A stretch of DNA of 64,000 nucleotides from Loripinus fragilis (GCA_964019695.1 OZ026518.1:106984305-107048304), one strand, 5' to 3'; shown: positions 35,346-46,178, numbered from the stretch's first letter. Notes: generated by a model not told the origin, from the letters alone. Numbers and translations: made by a program.

Positions 35346-35734
35346 TATGTTGAGGCTATGGAAGGCAACAGTTGGGGTGTTTGTGTGCCACTCGAGACAC
35401 AATGGAACTGAAATTTTAAAAGTTCGAGTGTTTATGCTAATCAAACACTACGACATGCTTCAAGAAACCTGCACATGTGGGTTAAAAAATAGCGCCGTCC
35501 GTAACCTTAAACCTGAATACGCTAAACGAACACGACTTGTAGTCTTTGTGTATGCGGGTACCAGTGCAAAACCAGTCAACCGATAAATTGTCAACATCAA
35601 AGCGTTTACCGCTGCCAAAGTTCATTCATCCATACCGTGGCAGATGTTTAACGGTAAATGTGTGAAAAACTAAATGCAAGTAGTAATACACTTTGCTGGA
35701 GGCATACTTACTACACAAAGATGAAATGTTTGCT

Positions 35735-35754
35735 GGGGGGGGGGGGGGGGGGGG
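35735..35754. repeat. G-run
   Basis: Twenty G. Confidence 0.95.
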
Positions 35755-36154
35755 AAGAAAACAAGTAATAGCTTTTAAGAAAAAAAAAATGAGTAACAAA
35801 ATCATTTTTTCCAAGTCTCATACACCTGAATAAATCTACAAATCAAACAACATTCTCTTCATGTTCAGTAGCATGATGTCCATTAAACAAGGTTTAGCTT
35901 TAGAAAAATGGGTATACCAGTGACAAGAAGCCTCTAAGTCCAAAGGCAAACTCTTTTGACAAACATTGATTTTTTTTTTAAAAAAAAACTTAAGGAATTG
36001 CTTTTGTTTTAAAATTACATATTTTGATATTTTTATTTATTTTTTATTTCTATGATGCAATAACTGAACCCTACACTGGTGGTGTAGACCTAATTCTTCA
36101 TAATTTTGACTCATGTGGGAATATCCTCAATCATATGGCCATCTTACCTGAACC

Positions 36155-36240
36155 TCTATTAAGCAGCCACCTGTCTTAAGCAAGCGATTTTGGATTATCC
36201 CTTGGCCGCTTGCTTAAGACAGGTTTGACTGTATATCATA
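36155..36240. mobile_element. Tigger/pogo-like palindrome
   Basis: CACCTGTCTTAAGCAAGCGA pairs with CCGCTTGCTTAAGACAGGTT, ending TGACTGTATATCATATG. Confidence 0.75.
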
Positions 36241-36287
36241 TGCAGCTTCTATATTGTAAGAATCTTCTGATTTCATCATAAACATAG

Positions 36288-36482
36288 GGAGCGCAGTGGC
36301 TCAGTGGTAGAGTGCTTGACTTGAGATGGAAGGGCTGTGGGTTTGAGCCTCACCGGCGTCACTGTGTTGTGGTCCTTAAGCAAGACACATTTATCCTAGC
36401 TTAGTACTGGTTCAACCCAGGAAGACCCGTCTCTAAATAACTGAAAGATTGTTGATGAGATGTAAAGAATCAAATCAAACAA
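36288..36482 (+). repeat. tRNA-derived SINE, full length
   Basis: The head GGGAGCGCAGTGGCTCAGTG and GTGGGTTTGAGCCTCACC give A- and B-box-like sequences. The body is CTTAGTACTGGTTCAACCCA and GGAAGACCCGTCTC; the tail is AAGAATCAAATCAAAC. Best-preserved of the SINE copies. Confidence 0.88.
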
Positions 36483-36574
36483 AATCTTCATAAACATAAA
36501 ATCTTATTTTTGTATTAAAAGCATCTACATTACTTGAGACATAATCAAAATTAGTCATAGCTTAAATATTACTC

Positions 36575-36790
36575 AAAAAAAAAGAGTAGGCCTTCAGATA
36601 AAAGTGCAATTTTGATGTTTTTCTTTTTTCTCAACCAAAATGTATTCGGCCGAAAGAACTGTCTCAATGAGAGGGTTCTTTGAGCACCAAAAACATGTTT
36701 TGATTGATGAATGAGAAAATAATCACAATTTTTAGCTGAAAAGCTATGCTTATCTGGACCTATATAAAAGAGGTCATTTCATTTACAAGT
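36575..36790. mobile_element. GTGCTCAAAAGAACC foldback, diverged copy
   Basis: Outer AGGCCTTCAGATAAAAGTGC; core GGCCGAAAGAACTGTCTC paired with GAGAGGGTTCTTTGAGCACC; outer end TTATCTGGACCTATAT. Confidence 0.75.
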
Positions 36791-36794
36791 ACCT

Positions 36795-36985
36795 ATACAT
36801 AGGTTTAGATAAGCAAAAATGATTTAGCGTAAAATTGTAAATATTTTCTTACCCATCAGTTTTAACATATGTTTTGGGTGCTCAAAAGAACGGTCTCATT
36901 AAGACGGTTCTTTTGAGTACCCACAACATATGTTTTGGTTGAGAAATAAGAAAATTAATTTTTTGGTACGCACTCTTAACTAAAG
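36795..36985. mobile_element. GTGCTCAAAAGAACC foldback, full copy
   Basis: Opposite orientation to the preceding copy: AGGTTTAGATAAGCAAAAAT outer end; GTGCTCAAAAGAACGGTCTC paired with GACGGTTCTTTTGAGTACCC. The two copies sit back to back. Confidence 0.85.
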
Positions 36986-37639
36986 TCCTGCCTATAGCAG
37001 CATTAGTTTTAAATGTAAAATTTATTTCCACGGGTTGATAGATGCACTTCAAACTGAGACTATGCAGCATCTGATCAGAGTCAACTCCAGTTGTAATAAA
37101 ACAAGATGAATCGACTAAATTATAATGGATCAATACATTTAATGTCCTTTTTCATGTATTTGAACTGAACTTCTGGACACTCATTTAATTTGTTACTTTT
37201 CATTTTTAGTTTTGTTATTTTATTTTTCTATGTATTTGATTTCAAGGCACAACTTGCAATACATTTATTATTTTCAATCGTAATCTGAATTTTTTCACCT
37301 ATATTGATAGATGTGGACAGTTACACTATTTCCTGACTATTTACCAGTTGCTACTTATTTTAATAAATATAAGGATTTTTTATTTACTTAAATGATTTGT
37401 TGTGACAAAGTGTTTCTAATCCAACAAGGACTCTATCCTGGTTTTCATCCAATCTTGGATTGTTTGGACATATAGAATAATTTTGTTAAGTTTGTCAATT
37501 TTATGTTGAGTTTAAAACCATTTTAATGCAATCTTTTTGACTTGGAAGATTTAGATTAATTTATCTATGCTAATTATAATTCACTTATAATGAAGAAAAA
37601 TATTCCCTGATCAGACTGATTTAATGGGAGCAGTACAAC

Positions 37640-37825
37640 TTGGGCCAAGGTTATAAAACTCTTTTCATACTTAAATGAACAAAGCATGAAATTTATCCTG
37701 CTCATAAATACATCTTAGAATTTTAAAGCAAGGAAAATCTTTATTTCTCAGAATTTTGATTGTTATGAGCAACTGAAATTTGATGCTAAGTTGAGCTGAG
37801 CATGAAAAAAGTTTGATAACCACAA
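37640..37825. mobile_element. AAGGTTATAAAACTTTTTTC MITE, copy 1
   Basis: GGCCAAGGTTATAAAACTCT and TTTATCCTGCTCATAAATAC at one end, GCTGAGCATGAAAAAAGTTT at the other. Copies 2 and 3 are at 38083-38345 and 41082-41335. Confidence 0.65.
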
Positions 37826-38082
37826 GGCATGTTGTGTTTGTTAAACACAGACCTATCCTGTTACATTGAATGTTATTTCCACACTGAATAGTTTTAACTC
37901 CTTTAATGATTAACCAGAGCATACCAAAGATCATACTCTAAATGTTTCTTTTTTATTATCATCATTGTGAAGGGATCATCTTTTCTTTATTTGCATATCT
38001 AATTACATTAATATAGTGAAAGCAATACCATATTTACGCTAAATATTTGGACACTAAACTTCTCAACAATATTATAAAATTC

Positions 38083-38345
38083 AAACGAACCCATTTGACC
38101 CCCTGGCCCCGAGGTCATGAAAGTTTTTCATACTCATCTCTACTGAGCAGGAATATTCAACCCTTAAAAAAACTAAAAGGCTGAAAATAATTATTTTTCT
38201 TGCTTTAGAACTATCAGATGCTGTATTTATCCTGCTAATAAATGTTAAAAAGCCAACAATTGTGATCATTTTAACATTTATGAGCAGGATAAATTTCATT
38301 CTCATTTGAGTTGAGCATGAAAAAGTTATATAACCTTGATCCTTC
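38083..38345. mobile_element. AAGGTTATAAAACTTTTTTC MITE, copy 2
   Basis: Ends in GAGCATGAAAAAGTTATATA; internal palindrome around AATGTTAAAAAGCCAACAAT. Confidence 0.65.
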
Positions 38346-38440
38346 AGGAGCAGGCTGATCTGGATTCTGATAGAATATTTAGGGTAAATATGGCTCAAAT
38401 CTGGGTTTACGCTAAGTGTTCAAGCCAGTTTGTTCATATA

Positions 38441-39439
38441 TACTCAGCAAAAAAAGTTGAGGAAATTGTGTTTGAGGTGCTATGACAAAAAGATCTAAAA
38501 CATTTAAAGACTTTTGAATTTCACAATAGTATAATGAGACTATTTTTCCTTAAAATAACACTTTATCTTGGTCTGTAGCGCCCATAGCAGCTTAGTAAAC
38601 CCATGTCAAAGTTGACTGGTCTTCACTCTATTTTTCGCAAAAATTCAATTTACGGAGCAAACATAGGTCTTCATGCATTAACGTTCGCCAGGTCCCTCGG
38701 GAGATGGAAATATTTATACCGTAACCAAGGGCGACAGATCTGCTGGTTATAGAGGGACACTTGATCAGTCAAGTGTACATGGATGAGGTGTTGAGGTCTG
38801 TTGTCCTGCCCTTTTTGTGCGAAAACCAGGCCTAGGATGACAATGAAAGAACACATCTCACTAGCATCAGCAAAAATAATGTTGTGCCCATTGACTGGTC
38901 AGTCCGCTCATCAGACATGTCTACAATTTTAACATGTCTATGACATTTTTGGACAGAGGGTGCAACGCAAAATAATGGCATCAAGAAACCCCCAGCCTCT
39001 CGATGCCGATACCTCCGCACCAAATCACAAGAATTATTCAGAGTATGCGAACACTGGTGCTAGTCCTAATTTGCCACTGACTGGGGACACACTCTTTACT
39101 GATGAAGGCATTCTCATCTTCAAAATGTGATGTTTAAGACTATTAAGTTAATTTCATGTGCCATTCAAAGGAATTGCATTTTAAGTTTTGAAAACTAACA
39201 TGTTTTTCATGTGTTTATGAGGGTACACTCTGTTGACATTTTATGCGAAAAATGACTGACCCCTGGGTTACTTGACACTGTGCCACTACAAAGGTATTGG
39301 TGCTAGCAAACTAAAGTAAACATTTTCCCCAACCGATGACATGTATCTAAACAAATAAATAAAAATTGAGTAATTGTTTGCTTTGGTGTTCTTATGTTGC
39401 ATGGTTTTCTGAGATTTCCTTACCTTTTTTTGTTGAGTA
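38441..39439. mobile_element. 1-kb element with TACTCAGCAAAAAAA termini
   Basis: The left end TACTCAGCAAAAAAAGTTGA and right end CCTTTTTTTGTTGAGTA are inverted; TA at each end fits a Tc1/mariner-type target duplication. The longest open frame inside is 63 codons on the minus strand and shows no DDE motif. Probably a decayed or non-autonomous copy. Confidence 0.75.
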
Positions 39440-39861
39440 TATTTAAGGAAAATATGGTACTTATAAATACTTTAATCAAATGGAAATGGAATTCATTTTA
39501 TGCAAAGTTGTGGTTGCTGGACAATCATGGATTTTTATTTGTATAAAAATAAAACATTCTAATGCATGTTAGAATGTATTGGAGTCATTTTTAATGCACT
39601 TGTGAATGTAATGAGACGTCTCATTGGATAACATCAAACTTTTGAGGACAGAGGTATTTACGGTTTTGTTGAAACCAACCTTATTAGATGTATAAATATC
39701 TACCTTAAAGGCTCAGTTCAGTTTCATTCATATTTTTATATTATCATACTGGTACAATTTTCTGTCTTTCTCTGTTCAGATTGTCTAAAATGTTGTTGGA
39801 AAATATTTTAATAAATTCCCATTATATCTTGATTCTGTTCATTTTTCTGTTAATTTTTGTA

Positions 39862-40071
39862 TTAACCATTGCCTACTAGTGTCATCTGCTGATTACCTTT
39901 GCAAATAGTTTAGACTCAGATCAGGCCCAACAAAATTTCAGACCTGATCTGGATCCTAACTGTTTGGCTGTGATGGTATTCCGGAAAGATTTTTTTCGAA
40001 AAAGTTGATTTTGAAAAAAATCAATAGATGACAAAAAAGCATTTTAAATTACCTAGTAGGCAAATAGTTAA
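39862..40071. mobile_element. TTAA-type MITE with hairpin core
   Basis: TTAACCATTGCCTACTAG at the left and CTAGTAGGCAAATAGTTAA at the right, with TTAA at both borders (39862-39865 and 40068-40071). Contains the hairpin at 39897-39965. Confidence 0.85.
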
Positions 40072-40074
40072 TCC

Positions 40075-41080
40075 ACATACCGGTACAGGGATATTTCTGG
40101 GATGGGCCCCATCATTTTATGAAAAACACTATGAGTGAGAGTAATTCTTATTTCATTTTTGGCTGGGCCCCATACATAAGCTATTCAAATCTGGTGTTCA
40201 TTTTGCTGTAAGGTGGATATTAAGGTTTCTTGGGCCCATCATTTTTTCCAAATGGCCCATCAAAATCTTTATTTTTTTTACATACAAATGAATGGGACAT
40301 TGGCCATTGGCCCATTCATATTCTGGACTAGATATATCCCTGCACATATGAAACCATAATTCCCATTGCTGGTTACCAAACATTTGCTTGATTAGGGTAC
40401 AGCATATTTGGAAATTTGTTTTTACCACAGCTGATAACAGCTACCAGTGTAGAATTCATTCTTTTTAGCACAGACTATTGTAGAAACTATGCATCATGGC
40501 TTTAAATCTTGTAAATTGATTTTTTAATGCTGGGTAATAGCGTATGCATGTCTTTTGTCATCTGTGCAATTTTATAAAAAAGACTGGTGTCTTGTGGCTG
40601 TGAAACTCTTACAGTTTTCTTCATATGGTAATTAAGACATGTTACTTTTATATTCTTTTCCTGGGGTGTAAAATAATTAACACAAACTGTTTTTAAACCG
40701 AAACTTTTTATTAAAACATGGAATATGAACTAAAAAGTGAGCTTTCTATGAGGTTCAGAAATATCCAGTATACTCATTCAAAGATAAAGATTAACATATT
40801 ATGGTTCTGTTTGAAGCATGATGTTTGAAAAAAACCTTAAGTAAAAGGGGATAAATTCTTTCGAGGACAATTATAAATACATGGTTTTTGGTAAAATTAA
40901 TCATAAAACAAGCCCCTCGTCTACATGTGATTTTGATACTTATGGCATATGCGACCCGTGAAGCCTCCGACAAGTCTGGACATCTGCACAGTTTCCCCAG
41001 AGCACACACTTTGTTTGGAAGTAGATTAACATTGAGAGCAAAGTTCTTTTTGCACATGCAATGAGTACCATAATCACATG
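40075..41080. other. No gene recognised
   Basis: Open frames on the minus strand (40198-40428, 40791-41087) have no family likeness. Several GGGCCCAT-type repeats lie between 40100 and 40320. Confidence 0.45.
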
Positions 41081-41081
41081 G

Positions 41082-41335
41082 ACCCAAGGTTATAAAACTT
41101 TTTTCGTGCTCAACTCAACTGAGCATGAAATTTCAACTGCTAATAAAAACTAAAAATGCTGAAAAGTACAGACTTTTCTTGCTTTCAACATCGCAAATAT
41201 TGCATTTACCTTGCTAATAAATGTTAAAATGCCAACAATTGTTGGCATTTTAACATTTATGAGCATGATAAATTTTATGCTCAGCTGAGTTGAGCATGAA
41301 AAAAGTTTTATAACCTTAGGGTATGGTGGCTCAAA
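41082..41335. mobile_element. AAGGTTATAAAACTTTTTTC MITE, copy 3
   Basis: Best copy: CCAAGGTTATAAAACTTTTT and GTGCTCAACTCAACTGAGCA at the left, GCTGAGTTGAGCATGAAAAA and GTTTTATAACCTTAGG at the right. Central palindrome around GCCAACAATTGTTGGC. Confidence 0.85.
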
Positions 41336-41452
41336 TATATTTCTATTTTCACAGAATCATTTACAATTTGACAACACATATTGTGAGGTATTTTGGGGAA
41401 TTTATAACAAATAAAACTGTGGAAAAACTGCAAGATTGACACAAAATTTTCT

Positions 41453-41643
41453 ATATGAGCCAGCATATGAGATTTTGGCAACCTGGTTGACTTTGCTGTT
41501 TACATACACAAAATATGGATGTAGATGAAAACTCTAACCAAAATTTAGTTCTCTAACTCTGCTGGATTTGTCAGAGCGGCTGTTAGAGGAGACTTTTGCG
41601 CATATGCATTAAGTACCAAAATCCCATGTGCTGGCTCATATGC
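41453..41643. mobile_element. MITE with ATGAGCCAGCATATGAGATT ends
   Basis: ATGAGCCAGCATATGAGATT at the left is matched inverted by CCCATGTGCTGGCTCAT at the right. A related half-copy lies at 29452-29480. Confidence 0.65.
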
Positions 41644-42400
41644 ACTTTCATTGTCTGTGTAATACAGTCACTTTTAAAGTCTAGAAATTGACATGCTGCA
41701 TGGAAAATAGAGTAGATCCTGGCAAACTGATCAGAATCTATCACATTTTCAGCTGAGGTTAAAATCAGGTATTGGGTTAAAATGTTCAAAACCAGCACTG
41801 ATATGTAGTTTATCGATAAAACATGATCTCTAATTCAAGTGAGCATGGTTTGATAGAGATGTAAAAAGAAAATATATAAATATCTAGAATTATAAAACAT
41901 ATATCACAGATGAAAAGGTCCAAGCCCTGGAAAAAAGGGGGAATGCAAACTATATGTAATGACAAGACCAGTTTTTATTGAGTATACAGTAGTCATTGTA
42001 TTCACACTTGGAAAAAATACAGTTAATTACTGTTATATATGATAACAATAAATTACCTGTATACATTATGATCAGGAATCATATGTTAACAGGGTGGTCT
42101 AAGCATACATATTTATTCAATTCAAAAATGCCCCTTTTCCTCAGGATGTGGCTCACAGTGTTATATCACATCATAACTTGTATAGAATTTCAATAAAATA
42201 AACCTAGATTGAACAAAAATATAAATGTAAAGATCATTTTTATTTTCTCTCTTAAAGTAATGTTCTTAAATTGCATTCACAAAACACCTGACAAAACTTA
42301 TTGTGGGATTTGCCTTTTTTAAATATTTCTTGAAAAGACAAAATCAATCTGCTTTCTAGCTTGGTAGGTTCTCTATTGCTAATACATCCTCTTTTTAAGA
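41644..42400. other. No gene recognised
   Basis: AT-rich sequence without identifiable repeats or exons. Confidence 0.45.
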
Positions 42401-42407
42401 TTAATTA

Positions 42408-42480
42408 GATAAACAATGCAGACCCAGATCAGACTGCTCCTGAAGGAGCAGTCTGATCGGGGTCTTCATTGTTTGCTATT
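42408..42480. repeat. Hairpin, GACTGCTCC apical variant
   Basis: AAACAATGCAGACCCAGATC, CAGACTGCTCCT pairs with AGGAGCAGTCTG, ATCGGGGTCTTCATTGTTTG. Confidence 0.88.
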
Positions 42481-42621
42481 GTAATATGCATTTTGGGAAC
42501 AAACTTAAATTTAAGCTAATCCAAAGTAAAACTGGATCAACATTTAACTTCTCAAAGTTATCAAAATCCATGTTAATTTCAGATAATAAATCTTTCTAAA
42601 CTGGAAACCTGTAAAAGGTTA

Positions 42622-42700
42622 TTTTGGCAAACAGTTAAGAACCAGATGAAATGCTGCAAATTGTGGCACTTCATCAGTGTCTATACTGTTTGCAAAGATG
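42622..42700. repeat. Hairpin, GATGAAATG apical variant
   Basis: GCAAACAGTTAAGAACCAGA, GATGAAATGCTGCA pairs with TGTGGCACTTCATC, GTGTCTATACTGTTTGC. Confidence 0.85.
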
Positions 42701-42726
42701 AAAACACATCTCAGGGACACTTATAC

Positions 42727-42925
42727 AGTAAAACCTGTCTTAAGCGGCCACTCAAAAAGAAGACCAGAACCTGGTTTTCAAGGCATATTATCGCTTAATG
42801 CAGGTCAAAAGTATTGCAGAATGCTCCAAAGGGAGTATTCTGCAAAACTCTCGACCTTTTGTCATTTAGATGTTTGTTTTGTCTGTTTTTGAGTGGCCAC
42901 TTAAGACAGGTTTTACTGTACATCA
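42727..42925. mobile_element. Tigger/pogo-like palindromic MITE
   Basis: ACAGTAAAACCTGTCTTAAG at the left and CTTAAGACAGGTTTTACTGT at the right, with an inner inverted repeat GCAGAATGCTCC / GGAGTATTCTGC. A second copy is at 60072-60285. Confidence 0.88.
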
Positions 42926-43243
42926 TAATTTGAAAATTGTAACCTGTAACCCCTTTGTTATATACAATGAATCATCCCTAGTAGATTGTGTCAAACCAGA
43001 TGGAAGAATCTATAAGTATACAAAGGATTACACTATGTCATTTAGCTATTCTTGTGTTCAAAAGTATCTTGTGCTCATCATTTCCAATTTTCAAAAAATA
43101 TCTTTAAAATGGTCCCTATTATGTTGACATAAGTTTACAAAACAATGGTATGTTCTGCAGTGGAAGATAAGGTGAAAGTGAGGCCAAAGCTTCAGCACAG
43201 AGGTCTACCATCTTACCACTGTGCTAAGCAGACAATGACAAAT

Positions 43244-43458
43244 TTAACCCTTAAAGCGCCACCTGTAATTTGCAGCAGACGCCAATTTCAAATTTAGCAG
43301 CTTTTTCAAAAGTAACAAATAAGGCATGACATTTCATGAGAATCGTCTGCTGGCAGACAATTCTCATGAAATATCATACCTTACTTTTTTTTTAAATTCG
43401 GAAAGATGCTGAAAAATTTGTCTTCTGCTGCGGTCGTGATTGGCGCTTTCAGGGTTAA
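43244..43458. mobile_element. piggyBac-like MITE with TTAA on both sides
   Basis: TTAACCCTTAAAGCGCCAC at the left and TGGCGCTTTCAGGGTTAA at the right. The 207-base element has an inner hairpin ATTTCATGAGAATCGTCTGC / GCAGACAATTCTCATGAAAT. TTAA flank plus CCC terminus is the piggyBac signature. Confidence 0.88.
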
Positions 43459-43680
43459 ATAATAAAAGAACAAAATGTACACTATTTGCAAAATTGTGTT
43501 GCTCGTATACAACAATGGGCCTTGTCCACTTATCAAAACATGCTATGACCTCACTTTTAAATGATCTTTCAATAACAGTATGTGATAAAAGTGCATCCTT
43601 AATTTGCTCAAAAATTAGTCCAAACAACTACAGTACTGTTTGCTCAGCTGTATCAAAAGTGTCTTCTCACAACTGGCAGT

Positions 43681-43828
43681 TTATCGTTTCTCAAAGACCA
43701 CATCTCTCATTTCTCTATCTCTCTGGGAGGACATTGTGGATGTTCGCTTGATGAGAGGAGAACGTCTGGCTTCATGGTCCAGATACGGCAGATTGATGTC
43801 ATCTGTGTGGCGAGTTGCCAGAATCATT
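43681..43828 (-). CDS. Candidate terminal exon of an unknown minus-strand gene
   Basis: A strong acceptor CCATATTTTTTCAG precedes it. One frame is open for 48 residues (MILATRHTDDINLPYLDHEA, later RDREMRDVVFEKR, stop). It is hydrophilic and low in stops, as a cytoplasmic C-terminus would be. In the alternative phase 0 it reads NDSGNSPHR then stop, which parallels 44204-44248. No family recognised. Confidence 0.4.
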
Positions 43829-43923
43829 CTGAAAAAATATGGGGAGTATTAAAATAATTGTACAATAGATACATGTCTATTGTTTGTTAGTTTGCCAGGT
43901 TCATACTGATCTTTTTAGGAAAA

Positions 43924-44143
43924 TTAACTCTTTCCATGCTTGGTAATTTTTCATGATTTTGTTGTCGTCTTGACTTTTTTTCAAAATTAACTATTTCAAA
44001 AATTTGTTTCAGGAATACACTACCAGAGCCATGGTTTGGATCGAGATCAGGACCGACGTTTTGTCGGTCCTGGTCTGGGACCAAACTGTCTGCAATGGAT
44101 AACAGCAGACGACAAAAGTTGCTGCTACCAAGGAAAGAGTTAA
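43924..44143. mobile_element. TTAA-type MITE with hairpin core
   Basis: TTAACTCTTTCCATGCT at the left, GCTGCTACCAAGGAAAGAGT then TTAA at the right. Hairpin CAGGACCGACG / GTCGGTCCTG. It sits between the two related terminal exons. Confidence 0.88.
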
Positions 44144-44203
44144 TTACTTTTTGTGGTTTCTTTCTGAAATGATGAGAGAGACTATAAATTAGAATGACTG
44201 TCA

Positions 44204-44248
44204 AACAGATTGAAGCCATTCTGTTTGTCAGATTGGCAGGATCACACT
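44204..44248 (-). CDS. Candidate exon, duplicate of 43681-43828 start
   Basis: Acceptor TTCCTATTTTTTCAG followed by a phase-0 reading CDPANLTNRM. The first 27 bases match the start of the 43828 exon at about two thirds of positions, and the acceptors match closely. The low end is undefined because the frame runs into the neighbouring MITE. Possibly an alternative last exon or a dead duplicate. Confidence 0.35.
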
Positions 44249-44349
44249 GAAAAAATAGGAAAGTAAATTACGGCAATGTGTGTTTAGGATTTCCGAAGTC
44301 CTACTGATCAGAAATAATAAAATAATAATTACAATAAACAGCATAACTG

Positions 44350-44597
44350 ATTTTACCCTTAATGCGCCAATCACAACAAAAGTCGTCTGCTTTTCTCGTC
44401 TGCTGAAACGTTTAAGACTATGGCAAACAGTGTGGACCCAGATCAGACTTCTCCCATAGGAGCAATCTGTTCTGGGTCCACGCTGTTTGCTTCTATATAC
44501 TTATTACGTCAGTAATGTTAGGCAATTATTTTGCAGCAGACGACTTCAGCAGACAACATTTTCAAATGCGTTTTTTTCTTGGCGCTTTAAGAGTTAA
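44350..44597. mobile_element. piggyBac-like MITE with hairpin core
   Basis: ACCCTTAATGCGCCAATCAC at the left and TTGGCGCTTTAAGAGTTAA at the right (TTAA 44594-44597; left TTAA decayed). Carries hairpin GACCCAGATCAGACTTCTCC. Same termini as 43244-43458 but a different centre. Confidence 0.8.
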
Positions 44598-44689
44598 TAT
44601 GTCTGACATTGCCAGAATAAGGCTTAAGGAAGCCTACAACACAAAAATCCACCCTAAAAGATAAGCTGACAAGATGTGAACACTATATA

Positions 44690-45086
44690 CAGGGTTCATA
44701 CAGGCAAGATTGTGTAAAATTCAAGGACTTCTGAAAGACTTCCTACTGTTTTCAAGGACTGAAAATTTAAGTAAAATACTGATTAATATGTTGAAATTCT
44801 ACTTCCCAAATGCTGGAGTCCATTACTAAAGACATTGGTCTAAGAAAATTAGTATAAAATTGTGGTGCCTTTATTTGGTGCAGCATGTGCATGTGCTGCA
44901 CCAAGTAAAGGCACCACAATTTTATTCTGATTTAAGTCTCCAAAAACACTGTTGAATCCTCCTGTAAATGGTAAAACTCAATGTTTTTTCAAGGCCTTTG
45001 TGAGTGTTTTTCAAGTACTTTTCAAGGCAGGACTTTTCAAGACAGTCCTGTATATTCAAGTACTTTTCAAGCCTGTAGGAACCCTG
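44690..45086. mobile_element. hAT-like element CAGGGTTCATACAGG
   Basis: CAGGGTTCATACAGGC at the left and GCCTGTAGGAACCCTG at the right, with TATATA outside both. TTCAAGGACTT and TTTTCAAGTAC motifs repeat inside. A near-perfect palindrome (TTGTGGTGCCTTTATTTGGT..) occupies 44860-44927. Confidence 0.85.
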
Positions 45087-45445
45087 TATATAGGTATCAC
45101 CGCGAGAGAACCTGTCTTCGGGTTTCCCACCAGGTCGTGCTCACACCAGCCTGCTCAACACAGAGACTAGCTAGAATGGTTGAAATTTGTAGGAAGCAAG
45201 TTCATATGGGCATCGCCGCGAGAAAACCTGTCTTCTTGGTTTTTGACAAAGCGAGTTTCAAATCTCCTCAGCTACAGAGACTAGCTAAAAAATGGAATTT
45301 CACCTGTAGCAAGATTACATATGATTCTTTCCAAAAAGTGAATAACAAAGGCACTGATCAGACTGCGGGGATGTGCAGGCTGGCCTGTGTTGTTCACAAA
45401 CCTCCGAAGACAGGTTTTCTCGCACCAAGGCCCATATTATGATAA
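45087..45445. repeat. Dispersed repeat R, two partial copies
   Basis: CGAGAGAACCTGTCTTCGG, ACAGAGACTAGCTAGAATGG and AACAAAGGCACTGATCAGAC recur at 50165-50405, 51955-52195, 59085-59200 and 61990-62225. The open frame 44981-45442 is a by-product of this repeat. Confidence 0.65.
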
Positions 45446-45940
45446 TATGCTGGGAACAAATAACAAAGGTAACACAGAAACACACTCTGAAATATAAAGC
45501 TCACTGCATGGGTTACTCACACACAAACGGGGATAACAGCAAACTTGCAATCCAAATGGGTGAGAGAAAAAAAATAAGATTATGTATGCTGAAAAATCTG
45601 ATACTGAGTAAATCAGCAAACATCCTAGGGAAGCTAGTGTCAAAGATCAGATACATGTATCAACATAGCATGCTTTAGGCATTGATGCAAATGATACATA
45701 TTTAGAATCTGCATTTATATCAAATATTCTAACACACCTCGCCTATAGAGCCAACGGTAACAAACTGTGATATATCGGACAATAATTCACAGCTAAAGTG
45801 TGTGATAGCTGACGCCACTAGAAAATGATTTCATTCATAGCATTAGACGGTGTAACGTCGTTTTTACGCTTGAAAGACGTTACAATTACATGTAAACGTA
45901 TGCGACGTAGTCTAAGTATTGGCGCGAGTTCTTCAGTGCA

Positions 45941-46003
45941 ATGGCGGAAAGTTGGATGAAGCTGAAGACTTTGAATGTGTTTTTGTCGTTTATTGTGTGT
46001 TAG
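45941..46003 (+). other. Short ATGGCG open frame in a CpG-containing stretch
   Basis: The ATG at 45941 sits after a CG-richer stretch (ACGTCGTTTTTACGC, GCGACGTAG, GGCGCGAG) and could begin a first exon. It stops after 20 codons and no convincing partner was found. Confidence 0.15.
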
Positions 46004-46019
46004 AATCTAAATAGATCAG

Positions 46020-46178
46020 GTCCAGTGTGTGAATTGTTGAGTAATAATTCACTGTCGGTCAATTGTACGAAGATAAATCACTCGCGCTGCGCGCTCGTGA
46101 TTTTATCTTCTTTACAACTGACCTCCAAACAGTGAATTATTACTCAACAATTCACTGCTGGAGCTGATCTATTTCTTA
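46020..46178. repeat. Long inverted repeat
   Basis: GTGAATTGTTGAGTAATAAT pairs with ATTATTACTCAACAATTCAC; inner arms GAAGATAAATCACTCGCGC and GCGCTCGTGATTTTATCTTC. A foldback element. Confidence 0.88.

Noticed and set aside
35347..35586. 79-codon open frame
   Set aside because: No family likeness and no splice sites in phase; next to a decayed DNA element.
38832..39023. Minus-strand frame inside the 1-kb TIR element as a transposase fragment
   Set aside because: No DDE or helix-turn-helix pattern is visible, so I would not call it.
43440..43852. Two + strand open frames of 103 and 70 codons
   Set aside because: They lie opposite the better-supported minus-strand exon and partly inside a MITE; they look like shadows.
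44981..45442. 153-codon open frame
   Set aside because: It runs from the end of a hAT-like element through two copies of a dispersed repeat; the apparent protein is a by-product of repeated DNA.
45941..46003. First exon of a new gene at ATGGCGGAAAG
   Set aside because: No consensus donor in phase before the stop; kept only as a weak note.
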